Origin: Streptomonospora wellingtoniae | Lineage (GTDB): Bacteria > Actinomycetota > Actinomycetes > Streptosporangiales > Streptosporangiaceae | NCBI RefSeq assembly: GCF_031845375.1 | Contig: NZ_JAVREK010000004.1 | Coordinates: forward strand, 186,001 to 250,000 | DNA: 64,000 bases | Reading direction: 5' to 3' | Part shown: positions 17,645 through 26,581 of the stretch, piece by piece | How positions within the stretch are numbered: the stretch's first letter is position 1 | Layout: every line of letters begins with the position of its first letter | The notes under the pieces: generated by a model | The model's input: only the letters and a program-made list of their open reading frames with translations | Databases searched by the model: none | What the model was told of the DNA's origin: nothing | Program-made: the position numbers and the translations under genes

Positions 17645-18406
17645 ATGCGCGACGCTGTAGGCGCCGTGGGTTCGGTCCTGCTGCTGGGCGGACGCAGCGA
17701 GATCGGCGCGGCGGTGGCGGAGCGGCTGGTGCGCGGGGGCGCTCGCCGCGTAGTGCTGGCCGCGCGCGGCGACGCCGGCACCGGGGAGGTCGCCCGGCGG
17801 CTGCGCGCCGCTGGCGCGGACGAGGTGCGTTGGCTGGAGTTCGACGCCGCCCGTCCCGACACCCACGCCGCCGTCGTGGACGGGGCGGTCGAGCTGCTCG
17901 GCGACCTCGACGCGGTGGTCGACGCGTTCGGGGTGCTCGGCGACCAGGCGGCGTTCGAGGACGACCCGGCGGCGGCAGCCGAGGCCGCCGCCGCGAACTA
18001 CACCGGGCATGTCTCGGCGGGGCTCGCGGTGGCCCGCCGGCTGCGCGAGCAGGGACACGGCACGCTCGTGGTGCTCTCTTCGGTCGCCGGCGTCCGGGTG
18101 CGCCGTGCCAACTTCGTCTACGGATCGGCGAAGGCGGGCCTGGACGGCTTCGCCCAGGGCCTCGGGGACGCGCTGCACGGCACCGGAGCCCGAGTGCTGC
18201 TCGTGCGGCCCGGCTACGTGCCCACGCGGATGTCGGCCCACGTGGCGCCGGCGCCGTTTCCCGCCACGGCCGGACAGGTGGCCGAAGCGGTCGCCGAGGG
18301 CCTGCGCACCGGCGCCGAGACCGTGTGGGTCCCACGGCGCCTGCGCCTGCTCTTCGCGGGGATGCGGGCGCTGCCGCGCCCCCTCTGGCGCCGCCTGCCG
18401 CGCTGA
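17645..18406 (+). CDS. dprE2: Polyprenyl-phosphoryl-2-keto-erythro-pentose reductase DprE2
   Basis: A 253-residue short-chain dehydrogenase. DprE2 uses NAD(P)H to reduce the DprE1 product to polyprenyl-phosphoryl-arabinose. The ATG follows GGAGGAG. The cofactor loop is LLLGGRSEIG, where the DprE2 subfamily has GGRSEIG in place of the usual TGxxxGIG. Catalytic residues are Ser146 (LSSVAG), Tyr159 and Lys163 (YGSAK). The context RVRRANFVYGSAKAG is close to that of mycobacterial DprE2. It is the last gene of the ubiA-dprE1-dprE2 run and converges on the conservon. Confidence 0.9.
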   Translation: MRDAVGAVGSVLLLGGRSEIGAAVAERLVRGGARRVVLAARGDAGTGEVARRLRAAGADEVRWLEFDAARPDTHAAVVDGAVELLGDLDAVVDAFGVLGDQAAFEDDPAAAAEAAAANYTGHVSAGLAVARRLREQGHGTLVVLSSVAGVRVRRANFVYGSAKAGLDGFAQGLGDALHGTGARVLLVRPGYVPTRMSAHVAPAPFPATAGQVAEAVAEGLRTGAETVWVPRRLRLLFAGMRALPRPLWRRLPR

Positions 18407-18446
18407 CGCCCGCGGGCCGCGGCGCCGCAGTGCCGCAGTGCCGTCG

Positions 18447-19034
18447 TCAGGCGGGCGCGGCGGCCGTGGCGGAGACGTGCCTGACGAGGGCCTCCAGAAC
18501 CCCCTTCGCCGACGCGCGGCTGCGCGCGTCGCACAGCAGTACCGGCACCCGCTCGTCGAGCGTGAGCGCCTCGGCGACCTCCCGCTCGTTGTAGCGGTGG
18601 GCCTCGTCGAAGCAGTTCACCGCCACTACGAACGGGACGCTGCGGCGCTCGAAGAAGTCCACCGCGGGGAAGCAGGTGTCCAGCCGCCGGGTGTCGGCCA
18701 GCACCACCGCGCCCAGCGCGCCCTCGGCCAGCTCCTCCCACATGAACCAGAAGCGCTGCTGGCCGGGGGTGCCGAACAGGTAGAGCATCAGCTCGTCGCT
18801 GATCGTGATGCGGCCGAAGTCCAGCGCGACGGTCGTGGTCTGCTTCTGCTCGACCCCCTGGAGGTCGTCCACGCCCACGCTGGCCTCGGTCATCACCTCC
18901 TCGGTGCTCAGCGGTTCGATCTCGCTCACGGAGGCGACGAGTGTCGTCTTCCCGGCGCCGAACCCGCCCGCGACCAGGATCTTGATCCCCGAGGGGATGA
19001 CGTCGCCGGGATGCTCAGAGTCGTTGGATGCCAT
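18447..19034 (-). CDS. cvnD: Conservon Ras-like GTPase (CvnD)
   Basis: A 195-residue ATP/GTP-binding protein of the actinobacterial conservon type. The P-loop is GGFGAGKTT (residues 23-31), the switch II region FGTPGQQRF, and VNCFDE is the base-specificity region. Conservon GTPases work with a sensor kinase-like protein (CvnA), a roadblock protein (CvnB) and a DUF742 protein (CvnC) in a membrane-linked switch analogous to eukaryotic G-protein signalling. The gene overlaps cvnC by 20 bp and is last in the four-gene operon. The output controlled in this organism is unknown. Confidence 0.93.
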   Translation of the reverse strand: MASNDSEHPGDVIPSGIKILVAGGFGAGKTTLVASVSEIEPLSTEEVMTEASVGVDDLQGVEQKQTTTVALDFGRITISDELMLYLFGTPGQQRFWFMWEELAEGALGAVVLADTRRLDTCFPAVDFFERRSVPFVVAVNCFDEAHRYNEREVAEALTLDERVPVLLCDARSRASAKGVLEALVRHVSATAAAPA

Positions 19035-19389
19035 CGAGTACCGCCTGGAGTATGTCCCGGTGCACCGGGCTCTGCTGGGTGTAGGGGGCGCGGGCCAGGA
19101 CGTAGCCCCGGCCGATGAGGTCGCCGAGCAGGACCTTGACCACGGCGACGGGCATGTCGAGGTGGGCCGACACCTCCGCCACCGACTGGGGGCGCCGGCA
19201 CAGTTCGAGGATGCGCAGCTGCTCGGGTTCCAGCGCCGCCTCGTCCACCTCGGCCCGCGCCGCGATGACCACGCTGATCATGTCCAGCTGGACGGCGTCG
19301 GAGTGCTGCCGCCCCTGGGTGATGACGTAGGGCCGGACGAGGGGGTCCGTCCCTTCCGCGTCGTAGCCCGGTCCCTGGTGCTCTGCCAT
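19015..19389 (-). CDS. cvnC: Conservon DUF742 protein (CvnC)
   Basis: A 124-residue DUF742 protein with the family start DPLVRPYVITQGR and a winged-helix-like core (LRILELCRRPQSVAEVSAHL), followed by GVVKVLL-type helices and IGRGYVL. DUF742 proteins are the third member of conservons and are thought to relay between the roadblock protein and the GTPase. It lies between cvnB and cvnD, overlapping the latter. Confidence 0.92.
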   Translation of the reverse strand: MAEHQGPGYDAEGTDPLVRPYVITQGRQHSDAVQLDMISVVIAARAEVDEAALEPEQLRILELCRRPQSVAEVSAHLDMPVAVVKVLLGDLIGRGYVLARAPYTQQSPVHRDILQAVLDGIQRL

Positions 19390-19401
19390 TGGCCCTCGCT
19401 C

Positions 19402-19845
19402 CTATCCGGCTGAGTCGCCGGGTGATCCGTCGCCGGGGGCCGCGGCCGTTCCCACGTGGCGCGGCGACGCGTCGAGGAAGCGGCCGACCTGGTCCACGAG
19501 AACGTTCATCTCGTAGGCGATGAGGCCGACGTCGGAGCCCTCGTCGGCGATCACCGCGAGGCAGGCGCCGCTGCCCGAGCCGGTGACGAACAGGTAGGCG
19601 TGCTCCATCTCCACGACCGTCTGCAGCACCTTGCCGCCGTCGAATTGGCGGCCGGTGCCGCGGGCCAGGCTCTGGAACGCGGAGGCGACCGCGGAGAGGT
19701 GCTCGGCGTCGTCGGTGCCCAGCTCCTGGGAGCGGCCCATCAGCAGGCCGTCGGCGGAGAGGACGATGGCGTATCTGGCGCCGACGGCCCGTTCCACGAG
19801 CTCGTCGAGCAGCCAGTTCAGGTCCTTGGCGGCGTTGTTCGTCAC
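19402..19845 (-). CDS. cvnB: Conservon roadblock/LC7 protein (CvnB)
   Basis: A 147-residue roadblock/LC7-domain protein (LNWLLDELVERAVGARYAIVLSADGLLMGRS in outline), which in conservons probably acts as a GTPase regulator or scaffold. The start is a GTG that overlaps the cvnA stop, so the two are co-translated. A short Gly/Ser/Pro-rich tail follows the domain. Confidence 0.92.
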   Translation of the reverse strand: MTNNAAKDLNWLLDELVERAVGARYAIVLSADGLLMGRSQELGTDDAEHLSAVASAFQSLARGTGRQFDGGKVLQTVVEMEHAYLFVTGSGSGACLAVIADEGSDVGLIAYEMNVLVDQVGRFLDASPRHVGTAAAPGDGSPGDSAG

Positions 19846-22454
19846 GGTCGGGAATCCTTCTCACGTGTCGTTCCGGCGCTGCTGGCCTCGTCGCGGCCGC
19901 GACGGGTGCCCTGCTGGAACGCCGACATGTTGCGGCGCAGCCGGGCCGAGCGGTCCTCGCCTTCCTCTGCGGGCTGCGAGGAGCCGAAGGCCGGGTCTGA
20001 GGGGTTCTCGTAGAGCTGCGGCGCCAGGTTCTCCTGGGGCCGGCGCTTGGGCAGCGGCGGGCGCCCGTCGGAGTCCGCCTGCGCGGCGTCCGCCGGATCC
20101 GGTGCATCGGCGGATGCGCCGCCGGGCTGCGGGGGCGGTGCGGTCGTACCGGCGCCGGATCCGGGGGCCCCGTTCGCCGGAGCGCCGCCGTCGCCGCTCT
20201 GCCCGGCCGGGGCGGAGGAGGCGGCGGGTGCCGACGCTCCGTCGCCGCCGCGGGCCGTGCCGCCGTCGCCCGTAGCGCTGCTGCGGCGGCGGGGCAGCCC
20301 CGACCCGGTGCGGTCCTGCTCCGCCGGGGCGGCGGTCTCCGCCGCGAGCACGTCGCCGCCGCCCGGTGCGGTGCCGGCGCCGTCGGCCGGAGCGCCGCGC
20401 CCGCCCCCGTCCGCGCCGCCGGAGGCGGGACCGCGCCCGGATTCGCCGGGCCGCGTCGGGAGTATCGCCCGCGAGCGCTCTTGCGTGGTGTCGAACGCCG
20501 AGTCGGGCAGGTCCGCTTCGGCGATGAGCATCGAGGGCAGCAGGACGATCGCCTGCACGCCTCCGTAGGGCGAGGTGCGCAACCGCACGCCGATCTCGTG
20601 CCGCTGAGCCAGCCGCGAGACTACGAACAGGCCCAGGCGCATCTTCTCGTTGAGCCGCATCACGTCGAACTCGGGCGGGTTGGCCAGGATCTCGTTGGCC
20701 GCGGCCAGTTCGTCCTCCTGCATGCCCAGGCCGCGGTCCTCGATCTCGACGACCACGCCGTTGGGCACCTGCTCGCTGCTGAGCCGGACCTTGGTCTGCG
20801 GCGGCGAGAACGTCGTGGCGTTGTCGACCAGCTCCGCGACCAGGTGGATGACGTCGGCGACCGCCGGTCCCTTCAGCGCCACCCGCGCGACGCGCTGGCG
20901 GTCGACGCGGGTGTAGTCGCCGGACTCCGAGATCGCACCGCGCAGCACGTCCACCAGCGGCATCGGCTTGTGGAAGGTGCGGCCGGGATTCTCGCCGCCG
21001 AGGATCAGCAGGTTCTCGGCGTTGCGGCGCGAGCGCGTGGCCAGGTGGTCGAGCTTGAACAGGTCGGTGAGCTGGTCGGGGTCCTCCTGCTCGCGCTCCA
21101 TGCGGTCCAGCAGCCGCAGCTGCCGATGGATGAGGGTCTGGCTGCGGTGCGCGATGTTCAGGAACACCCGGTTGATGCCGTAGGCGAGCTCGGACTGGCG
21201 GACAGCGGCGTCGACGGCGAAGTGCTGGGCCTTCTGGAAGGAGGCGGCGACCTTGCCGACCTCGTCGTCGCCGGTGGTCAGCTGCGGGATCGCCGCGGCC
21301 GAGTCGATCGGATCGTTGTTGCGCAGCCGGCCGACGAGGTCGGGCAGCAGGTCGTTGGCGCGCCGGTCGGTCTCGTCGCGCAGGCGGGCCAGGCGCGCCA
21401 CGACCCGGTTGGTGGTTCCCACACCCGAGCTGATCGCCAAGAAGCCGATCAGCGCGACGCCGACCGAGCCCGCGCCGGCGATCAGCATCGCCCGGGTCGC
21501 GGCGTCGGCCTGGATCCCCGCGGCGTAGCGGGCCTGCGCCGCGCCGATCTCCGTCAACTCCTCCTTGACCGGCGTGTAGGCCGACCTCCACTCCTGCTTG
21601 TCCATCGGGACCGTGGTGTCGCGGCTGTGCTCGCCGGTCACGGGGTCCATGAGGATGTGCGGGTCGTGGTCGACGATGCGCTGCTCCATGTCGACCAGGC
21701 GCTGGTATTCGCCGCTGTTCAGCAGCCGTTCGAGCTCGCGGCCCTGCTCGGGGCCGAGGAAGCCGCGCACGTGCTCCAGCGTGCTGTGGTAGGAGCTGGT
21801 CAGCCGGGTGAACTCCTGCTGGTCGTCGTGGGTGAGCTTGCCGTTGGTGAAGCTGCGGGTCAGCCGGGCGTCGCTCAGCGCCAGCAGGTCGACGACGCGG
21901 AAGGTGTCGGTCGCGCTCACGCCCGGGCCGATCGAGCCGTTCTGGGGGCTGCCGCGCGACTGCTCGTCGAAGAGGTCGGCGGCCGCGGTCATCACCCGGT
22001 TGTAGTCGTCCAGGACCTTCTCGCGCGAAGCGCTGCCCTCGTCGACCTCCTCGCGGATGTCGTCGATGGCGCGGTACTGCTTCTCGAACTCGGCCATGCG
22101 CTCCCGGATGGCGTCGGGGGCGTAGTCGCGGTAGGTCTCGAAGCGGTCGAACACCGTTCGGGTGTGCTTGTCGGAGGCCTGACGCGCCGCGACCAGCTCG
22201 TCGCGGGTCTCCTCGGGCTGCTCCAGGTAGGCCACGGTCTGGGAGCGTTCGTCCATCACGGCCGTCAGGGAGACGGCGGCGGGTGTGGACAGCTCGCTGG
22301 CCGCCTGGGCGGACGCCGTGGTCTCGACCGCCTCCCAGCCGAGGTAGCCGCTGATGGCGAGCCACAGCGCGATGAAGGCGGCGCTCGGCAGAAGCACCGC
22401 CCTGCGCAGACGCCGCCGGATGCTGGGCGTCCGCTTGCTCTTCGCTGACTGCAC
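19842..22454 (-). CDS. cvnA: Conservon sensor kinase-like protein with NIT domain (CvnA)
   Basis: An 870-residue membrane sensor. A GTG start has AGGAG four bases upstream. A membrane segment (about residues 18-36) leads into a nitrate/nitrite-sensing-type (NIT) extracytoplasmic helical domain to about 335, then a second membrane segment and a HAMP-like linker. The cytoplasmic part carries LDHLATRSRRNAENLL in the place of a classic H-box, then the ATPase boxes ELVDNATTFSPP and EIEDRGLGM. The last 270 residues are Pro/Ala/Gly-rich and disordered. The H-box is atypical, as in other conservon sensors, so autophosphorylation should not be assumed. Confidence 0.93.
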   Translation of the reverse strand: MQSAKSKRTPSIRRRLRRAVLLPSAAFIALWLAISGYLGWEAVETTASAQAASELSTPAAVSLTAVMDERSQTVAYLEQPEETRDELVAARQASDKHTRTVFDRFETYRDYAPDAIRERMAEFEKQYRAIDDIREEVDEGSASREKVLDDYNRVMTAAADLFDEQSRGSPQNGSIGPGVSATDTFRVVDLLALSDARLTRSFTNGKLTHDDQQEFTRLTSSYHSTLEHVRGFLGPEQGRELERLLNSGEYQRLVDMEQRIVDHDPHILMDPVTGEHSRDTTVPMDKQEWRSAYTPVKEELTEIGAAQARYAAGIQADAATRAMLIAGAGSVGVALIGFLAISSGVGTTNRVVARLARLRDETDRRANDLLPDLVGRLRNNDPIDSAAAIPQLTTGDDEVGKVAASFQKAQHFAVDAAVRQSELAYGINRVFLNIAHRSQTLIHRQLRLLDRMEREQEDPDQLTDLFKLDHLATRSRRNAENLLILGGENPGRTFHKPMPLVDVLRGAISESGDYTRVDRQRVARVALKGPAVADVIHLVAELVDNATTFSPPQTKVRLSSEQVPNGVVVEIEDRGLGMQEDELAAANEILANPPEFDVMRLNEKMRLGLFVVSRLAQRHEIGVRLRTSPYGGVQAIVLLPSMLIAEADLPDSAFDTTQERSRAILPTRPGESGRGPASGGADGGGRGAPADGAGTAPGGGDVLAAETAAPAEQDRTGSGLPRRRSSATGDGGTARGGDGASAPAASSAPAGQSGDGGAPANGAPGSGAGTTAPPPQPGGASADAPDPADAAQADSDGRPPLPKRRPQENLAPQLYENPSDPAFGSSQPAEEGEDRSARLRRNMSAFQQGTRRGRDEASSAGTTREKDSRP

Positions 22455-22930
22455 GGTACTCCTAGTGGCGAATCAGGGGGCGGGGCTGCGGCGCGGGCCG
22501 CGCAGCCGGCTGTTCGCCGGGCGGCGGTTGCGCGGTGTCCGCAGCCCGTCGCCGGTCCGCGTCATGGCGGGATCCACGAGTCCCGAGCAAGGAAGGGTTC
22601 ACAGGGGTCTTCGCATGCTCAATGAGGGGCACGGACAGGTTCCCCGTCGAGACGCAGATCGCGATGACGGTACTGCTTTGCACACAGGCAAGCGCTAAGC
22701 GTTAATTGCCCGAACACGATAGCGTGTCGTCCCTTTGCTCGGCGATCCGCCTCGGGCTGTTTCTCTGCGACGACATCATCCCACAACGGCGATTTGCGGA
22801 ATTTGCAGTTCTGTGTCCGAATTTCGCCGCAATATGGTGGACGACCTGCCCCGAAACCCGCCTGCCTGTCCGGGGCGGATCCGGCGTTCTCCTGCGGCGC
22901 ACGAGGACCGGCCGCTAGCCTTGCGGAGCC
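22455..22930. other. 476-bp intergenic region upstream of the conservon
   Basis: This gap lies between the divergent conservon and VanZ-like gene and presumably holds both promoters. The part from about 22690 to 22860 is noticeably AT-richer than its surroundings and includes the near-palindrome ACACG-ATAG-CGTGT at about 22713-22726. No gene with a credible ribosome site or composition was found in it. Confidence 0.4.
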
Positions 22931-23428
22931 ATGGGAGGGCTATTCGCGGCCGACGCCGCAGCGCACGGGGCGGCCTACGGTGTGGCTCTGGCCGTGTCGA
23001 TCGGCGCGACCGGATTCCTGCGCCGCCAACACCGGCGCTTCGGCCGGTTGGCCGGCTGGTCGGGCCGGATCACCCTGGCCGTGCTCGCCGCCGGGATCGC
23101 CCTCGCGGCCTTCGCCGTGTACCCGCTTCCGGTGCCCGACGCCGGCGTCTGCGCGGGCGGGGGAGCCGAGCCCGCGCCTGCGCCGCTCGCGTTCCTCGGC
23201 GCGCTCGACCGCCCCGCCGCCGCGGTGCACGCGGCCTGGGCCGCAGGCGCTCTGCTGCCCGCGGGTCTGCTGCTGGCCTATCGCCACCGCCGCGGTGCGG
23301 CGGCCGCCGCCGCGGTCTGCGCGCTGATCGCGGCGGGCGTCGAGGGGCTCCAGTACACAGGGCTGCTGGGCGCCTACCCCTGCCCCTACCGGGTGGCCGC
23401 GGCCGACGACGTGCTGCTGGGCGCCTGA
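22931..23428 (+). CDS. VanZ-like membrane protein (N-terminal half of a TGA-interrupted VanZ-RDD frame)
   Basis: A 165-residue membrane protein with four or five hydrophobic segments. Near the end are EGLQYTGLLG and AADDVLLGA, which match the conserved end of VanZ-like proteins, where the sequence usually goes on to a leucine/glycine-rich helix. Here a TGA (23426-23428) falls exactly there, and the same frame continues with GGLAGWLLGA, the missing VanZ helix, and then an RDD domain. VanZ-like proteins are membrane proteins of mostly unknown function, some linked to glycopeptide tolerance. The frame may be a recent nonsense pseudogene or be read through. Confidence 0.7.
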   Translation: MGGLFAADAAAHGAAYGVALAVSIGATGFLRRQHRRFGRLAGWSGRITLAVLAAGIALAAFAVYPLPVPDAGVCAGGGAEPAPAPLAFLGALDRPAAAVHAAWAAGALLPAGLLLAYRHRRGAAAAAAVCALIAAGVEGLQYTGLLGAYPCPYRVAAADDVLLGA

Positions 23429-23497
23429 GGCGGCCTGGCCGGCTGGCTGCTGGGCGCCGCGGCCAAGCGTGTACTGCCCCGAGCCTGGCCGGGAGCC

Positions 23498-24061
23498 GTG
23501 GGGGACCTGTTGCCGCCGAGCGCCTTCCGCCGGACGCTCGCCCGCATGCTCGACCTCGCCGTGTGCTGGTACGGCGCCTGCGCGGTGGCCGCCGCAGCGC
23601 TACCGGCCGCCCGGGCAGACGGTAGCGCGGTCTCCGAGGAAGGGCTGCGCGTCGCCGCTCTGGCGGTGTTCGCGGTGGTGTCCGGCGCCGTTGTGCCGAT
23701 GCTCCGGCGCGACCGGGCCACCCCCGGGCAGGCCGCCTCCTACCTCGCGCTCGCGTCCGCCGGGCCGCCGCGCCCGGCAGGGCGGTGGCGTGCGCTGGTG
23801 CGCAGCGCACTGCTGTTCGTTCCGGCGACCGCACTGCTGGCGACCGGCATGGGCTGGTGGGCGCTGCTCGTGGCGGCCCTGCACGGCGCGCCCGCGCTGG
23901 TGCGCCGGGACCGGGCCGGGCTGTTCGACCTGATCGCCGGCACCCGCACGACCACCCGCACCTGGGTCGCCGGCGGGATGCCGGACGAGTTGATGACCTT
24001 CTCGCGGCAGGGTGGAGCGGCCCCGCCGGCGCCCGCGGGAGCCGTTCCCGCCCAGCGCTGA
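23498..24061 (+). CDS. RDD-domain membrane protein (C-terminal half of the same frame)
   Basis: A 187-residue RDD-family membrane protein, in the same frame as the VanZ-like gene and 69 bp after its stop. The RDD signature begins with RRTLARMLDLAV, and the closing motif FDLIAGTRTTTRTW is typical. Four hydrophobic segments are visible. The GTG at 23498 has only GGGAG three bases upstream, so independent translation is uncertain. The sequence between the TGA and this start (GGLAGWLLGA and onward) belongs by content to the VanZ domain, supporting an ancestral single protein of about 376 residues. Confidence 0.65.
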   Translation: MGDLLPPSAFRRTLARMLDLAVCWYGACAVAAAALPAARADGSAVSEEGLRVAALAVFAVVSGAVVPMLRRDRATPGQAASYLALASAGPPRPAGRWRALVRSALLFVPATALLATGMGWWALLVAALHGAPALVRRDRAGLFDLIAGTRTTTRTWVAGGMPDELMTFSRQGGAAPPAPAGAVPAQR

Positions 24062-24077
24062 GTGCCCGCTCCCATCC

Positions 24078-24491
24078 TCAGCCGCCCGAGAGCGCCTCGG
24101 ACCACGCCAGCCAGCCCAGCACCAGCCCGATGCCCACCAGCAGGAACCCGAGTACGCCGATCATGATCAGCACCCAGTTGCTCAGCCACGGCGCTGCGAC
24201 GATGCGGGCGCGCTCAGGGTCGCCGGGGTCGTAGGAGACGGTGACGATGTCGCCGCTGCGTGAGGCGGTCCACCCGGTGTTCTCGTGCGCGGCGTGCACC
24301 TCGCGGCCGTCGGGCGTGCTGAAGCGCACGACCATCGACGCCGAGGTGGCGGTTTCGCGGTAGCCCACGACCTCGCCTTCGGCCTGCACGCCGTAGAGGG
24401 CGAGGAACATCGAGAAGCGCAGGTGGCGGAGGAGGAACCAGAGCATCACGACTCCGGCGCCGATCGGCAGCAGGGGATAGACGTATGCCAC
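24078..24491 (-). CDS. DUF3592-domain membrane protein
   Basis: A 137-residue protein with two membrane segments (residues about 6-28 and 105-130) flanking a soluble beta-rich domain: GEVVGYRET, VVRFSTPDGREV, GDIVTVSYDPGDPERAR. This is the DUF3592 pattern; function unknown. The GTG at 24491 gives the membrane segment right at the N-terminus. A GGGAG lies 11 bases upstream. The open frame back to 24788 is low-complexity and rejected. Confidence 0.75.
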   Translation of the reverse strand: MAYVYPLLPIGAGVVMLWFLLRHLRFSMFLALYGVQAEGEVVGYRETATSASMVVRFSTPDGREVHAAHENTGWTASRSGDIVTVSYDPGDPERARIVAAPWLSNWVLIMIGVLGFLLVGIGLVLGWLAWSEALSGG

Positions 24492-24881
24492 GGTCGCTTC
24501 GACTCCCTGTGTGCACAACGGGCGAGCGCCGCCCGGCGACCAGCGCCTCCCGGTGCCGGATGCCGCGGGCCGCTCCCGGCGGCGATGGCGATACCGTATC
24601 CGACCTGCCCGGTGCGCGCGCCAATGCGCGGCGCAGGTCGGCGTGGCCGGATGCGCTCCGCGATGTAGGCGGCTACGACCGGAGGACGACTCCGCCACCC
24701 TCTCTCGGGGGAGCGGCGAATACCTCCCCTGGGCGATGATCCGCCGCCCCGGCGCACCTACGCTCGCAGAGCACGGTCGGAGCGGCACGAGGTACGGGAT
24801 GCGGCTCCGGGCGGACAGCGGAACCGGGGGGCTGGGCTGGGCGCGCTCCAGCCCCCCGCCTTCCGGCTCGCCGGCGCGCCG
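24492..24881. other. 390-bp gap between DUF3592 gene and guaB1
   Basis: Both flanking genes read leftward, so this gap is downstream of guaB1 and upstream of the DUF3592 gene. I see no gene with convincing codon use, and no clear terminator hairpin. Confidence 0.4.
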
Positions 24882-26321
24882 CTACCAGCTGGTGGGCACC
24901 GGCCGACCCTCGTTGTAGCCCGCGCTGCTCTGCACCCCCACCGCGGCCCGCTCGTGGAACTCCTCCAGCGTGGCCGCTCCGGCATAGGTCATCGAGCTGC
25001 GCACGCCCGCCACGATCTCGTCGACGAGGTCCTCCACGCCCGGCCGCACCTCGTCCAGGTACATCCGCGCGGTGGAGATCCCCTCCTCGAACAGGGCCTT
25101 GCGCGCCCTCTCGAACGGGGAGTCGTCGGAGGTGCGCAGCCGTACCGCCCGCGCCGAGGCCATCCCGAAGCTCTCCTTGTACATCCGCCCCTGCGCGTCG
25201 CGCACCACATCGCCCGGCGACTCGTAGGTGCCGGCGAACCAGGAGCCGATCATCACGTTGGAGGCGCCCGCGGCCAGCGCGAGCGCGACGTCGCGCGGGT
25301 GGCGCACACCGCCGTCCGCCCACGCCGACGCCCCGAGCTCGCGCGCGGTGGCGGCGCACTCCAGTACGGCGGAGAACTGCGGGCGGCCGACCGCGGTCAT
25401 CATCCGGGTGGTGCACATGGCGCCCGGCCCCACGCCGACCTTCACGATGTCGGCGCCGGCCTCGACCAGGTCCCGCGTACCCTCGGCCGAGACGACGTTG
25501 CCGGCCACCAGCGGGACCGCCGGATCCAGCGCTCGCACCTTGCGCAGGGCCGCGAGCATCTTGTCCTGGTGCCCGTGCGCGGTGTCGATGACCAGCACGT
25601 CCACGCCCGCCTCGATCAGCTCGGCTGCCCTGGCGGCGACGTCGCCGTTGACCCCCACCGCCGCGCCGATCCGCAGGCGGCCCCGGGCGTCGGTCGCCGG
25701 CTCGTAGAGCGTGGCCCGCAGCGCGCCGGTGCGGGTGAGCACCCCCACGAGGGCGCCGCCGCCGTCGACCACCGGCGCAAGGCGGTGCCGGAAGTCGTGC
25801 AGCGACCCGAACGCCTCCTTGGGGTCGGTGCCCGCCGGGATGGTCAGCAGGTCGCGCGACATCACCTCGCGGACCTGGGTGAAGCGGTCCACACCGGCGC
25901 AGTCGGCGTCGGTGACCACGCCGACGGGGCGCCGCCCGCCGTCGACGACGATCACGGCGTCGTGCGCCCGCTTGGGCAGCAGGTTCAGCGCCTCGCCGAC
26001 CGTGCTTTCGGGGGTCAGTGTGATTGCGGTGTCGTAGAGCAGGTCGCGGCGCTTGACCCACGAGACCACCTCCGCGACGACGTCGAGGGGGATGTCCTGG
26101 GGAAGCACCGCGATTCCGCCGCGCCGGGCGATGGTCTCGGCCATCCTCCGCCCGGCGACGGCGGTCATGTTCGCGACTACGATGGGCATCGTCGTCCCGG
26201 TGCCGTCGTGGGTCCGCAGATCGACGTCCAGCCGTGATCCCACGGCCGAGTGCCGCGGCACCATGAACACGTCGCTGTAGGTCAGGTCGTGGCCGGGAAC
26301 CTGGTCGTTGAGAAAACGCAC
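24882..26321 (-). CDS. guaB1: GuaB1-family IMP dehydrogenase/GMP reductase
   Basis: A 479-residue IMPDH-superfamily (beta/alpha)8 enzyme with two inserted CBS domains at about residues 95-205. The GTG at 26321 begins MRFLND with GAGG upstream, and gives the family length. Active-site Cys303 is in GVGPGAMCTTRM, in place of the IMPDH GIGPGSICTTR. Further motifs are IDTAHGHQDKM, ADGGVRHPRDVALALAAGA and the flap region MYKESFG. Mycobacterial GuaB1 acts as a GMP reductase that is sensitive to nucleotide balance through its CBS domains, which is the likelier role than de novo GMP synthesis. It is divergent from the CDP-alcohol phosphatidyltransferase gene. Confidence 0.92.
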   Translation of the reverse strand: MRFLNDQVPGHDLTYSDVFMVPRHSAVGSRLDVDLRTHDGTGTTMPIVVANMTAVAGRRMAETIARRGGIAVLPQDIPLDVVAEVVSWVKRRDLLYDTAITLTPESTVGEALNLLPKRAHDAVIVVDGGRRPVGVVTDADCAGVDRFTQVREVMSRDLLTIPAGTDPKEAFGSLHDFRHRLAPVVDGGGALVGVLTRTGALRATLYEPATDARGRLRIGAAVGVNGDVAARAAELIEAGVDVLVIDTAHGHQDKMLAALRKVRALDPAVPLVAGNVVSAEGTRDLVEAGADIVKVGVGPGAMCTTRMMTAVGRPQFSAVLECAATARELGASAWADGGVRHPRDVALALAAGASNVMIGSWFAGTYESPGDVVRDAQGRMYKESFGMASARAVRLRTSDDSPFERARKALFEEGISTARMYLDEVRPGVEDLVDEIVAGVRSSMTYAGAATLEEFHERAAVGVQSSAGYNEGRPVPTSW

Positions 26322-26581
26322 GCCTCTACCTCGGTCGGAGCCGTTGCGGGGGCGGCGCGCGGCCTCGGCCGCCGGCGACCGGGCCGACCGCAACCCCCCT
26401 TACTCGACAATTATCACCGCCGGCACCGTGCCGATTGGCCCGGGCGAGGAGCGGTCTGCCATTATTCTGCGGCCGACCCACCCTCCCTTCCCGCCCGGCC
26501 GCGCGATGACCACCGACACCGCGGCGCCCGCGGCGCCGGGCGCGGCCGTCCGGCGCCGGGGGAAGCCCTGCAGGAGATGAG

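Noticed and set aside
17140..18594. A 484-codon frame overlapping dprE2
   Set aside because: It is out of frame with the DUF1707-associated-type and DprE2 genes and has an Arg/Ala-rich shadow translation.
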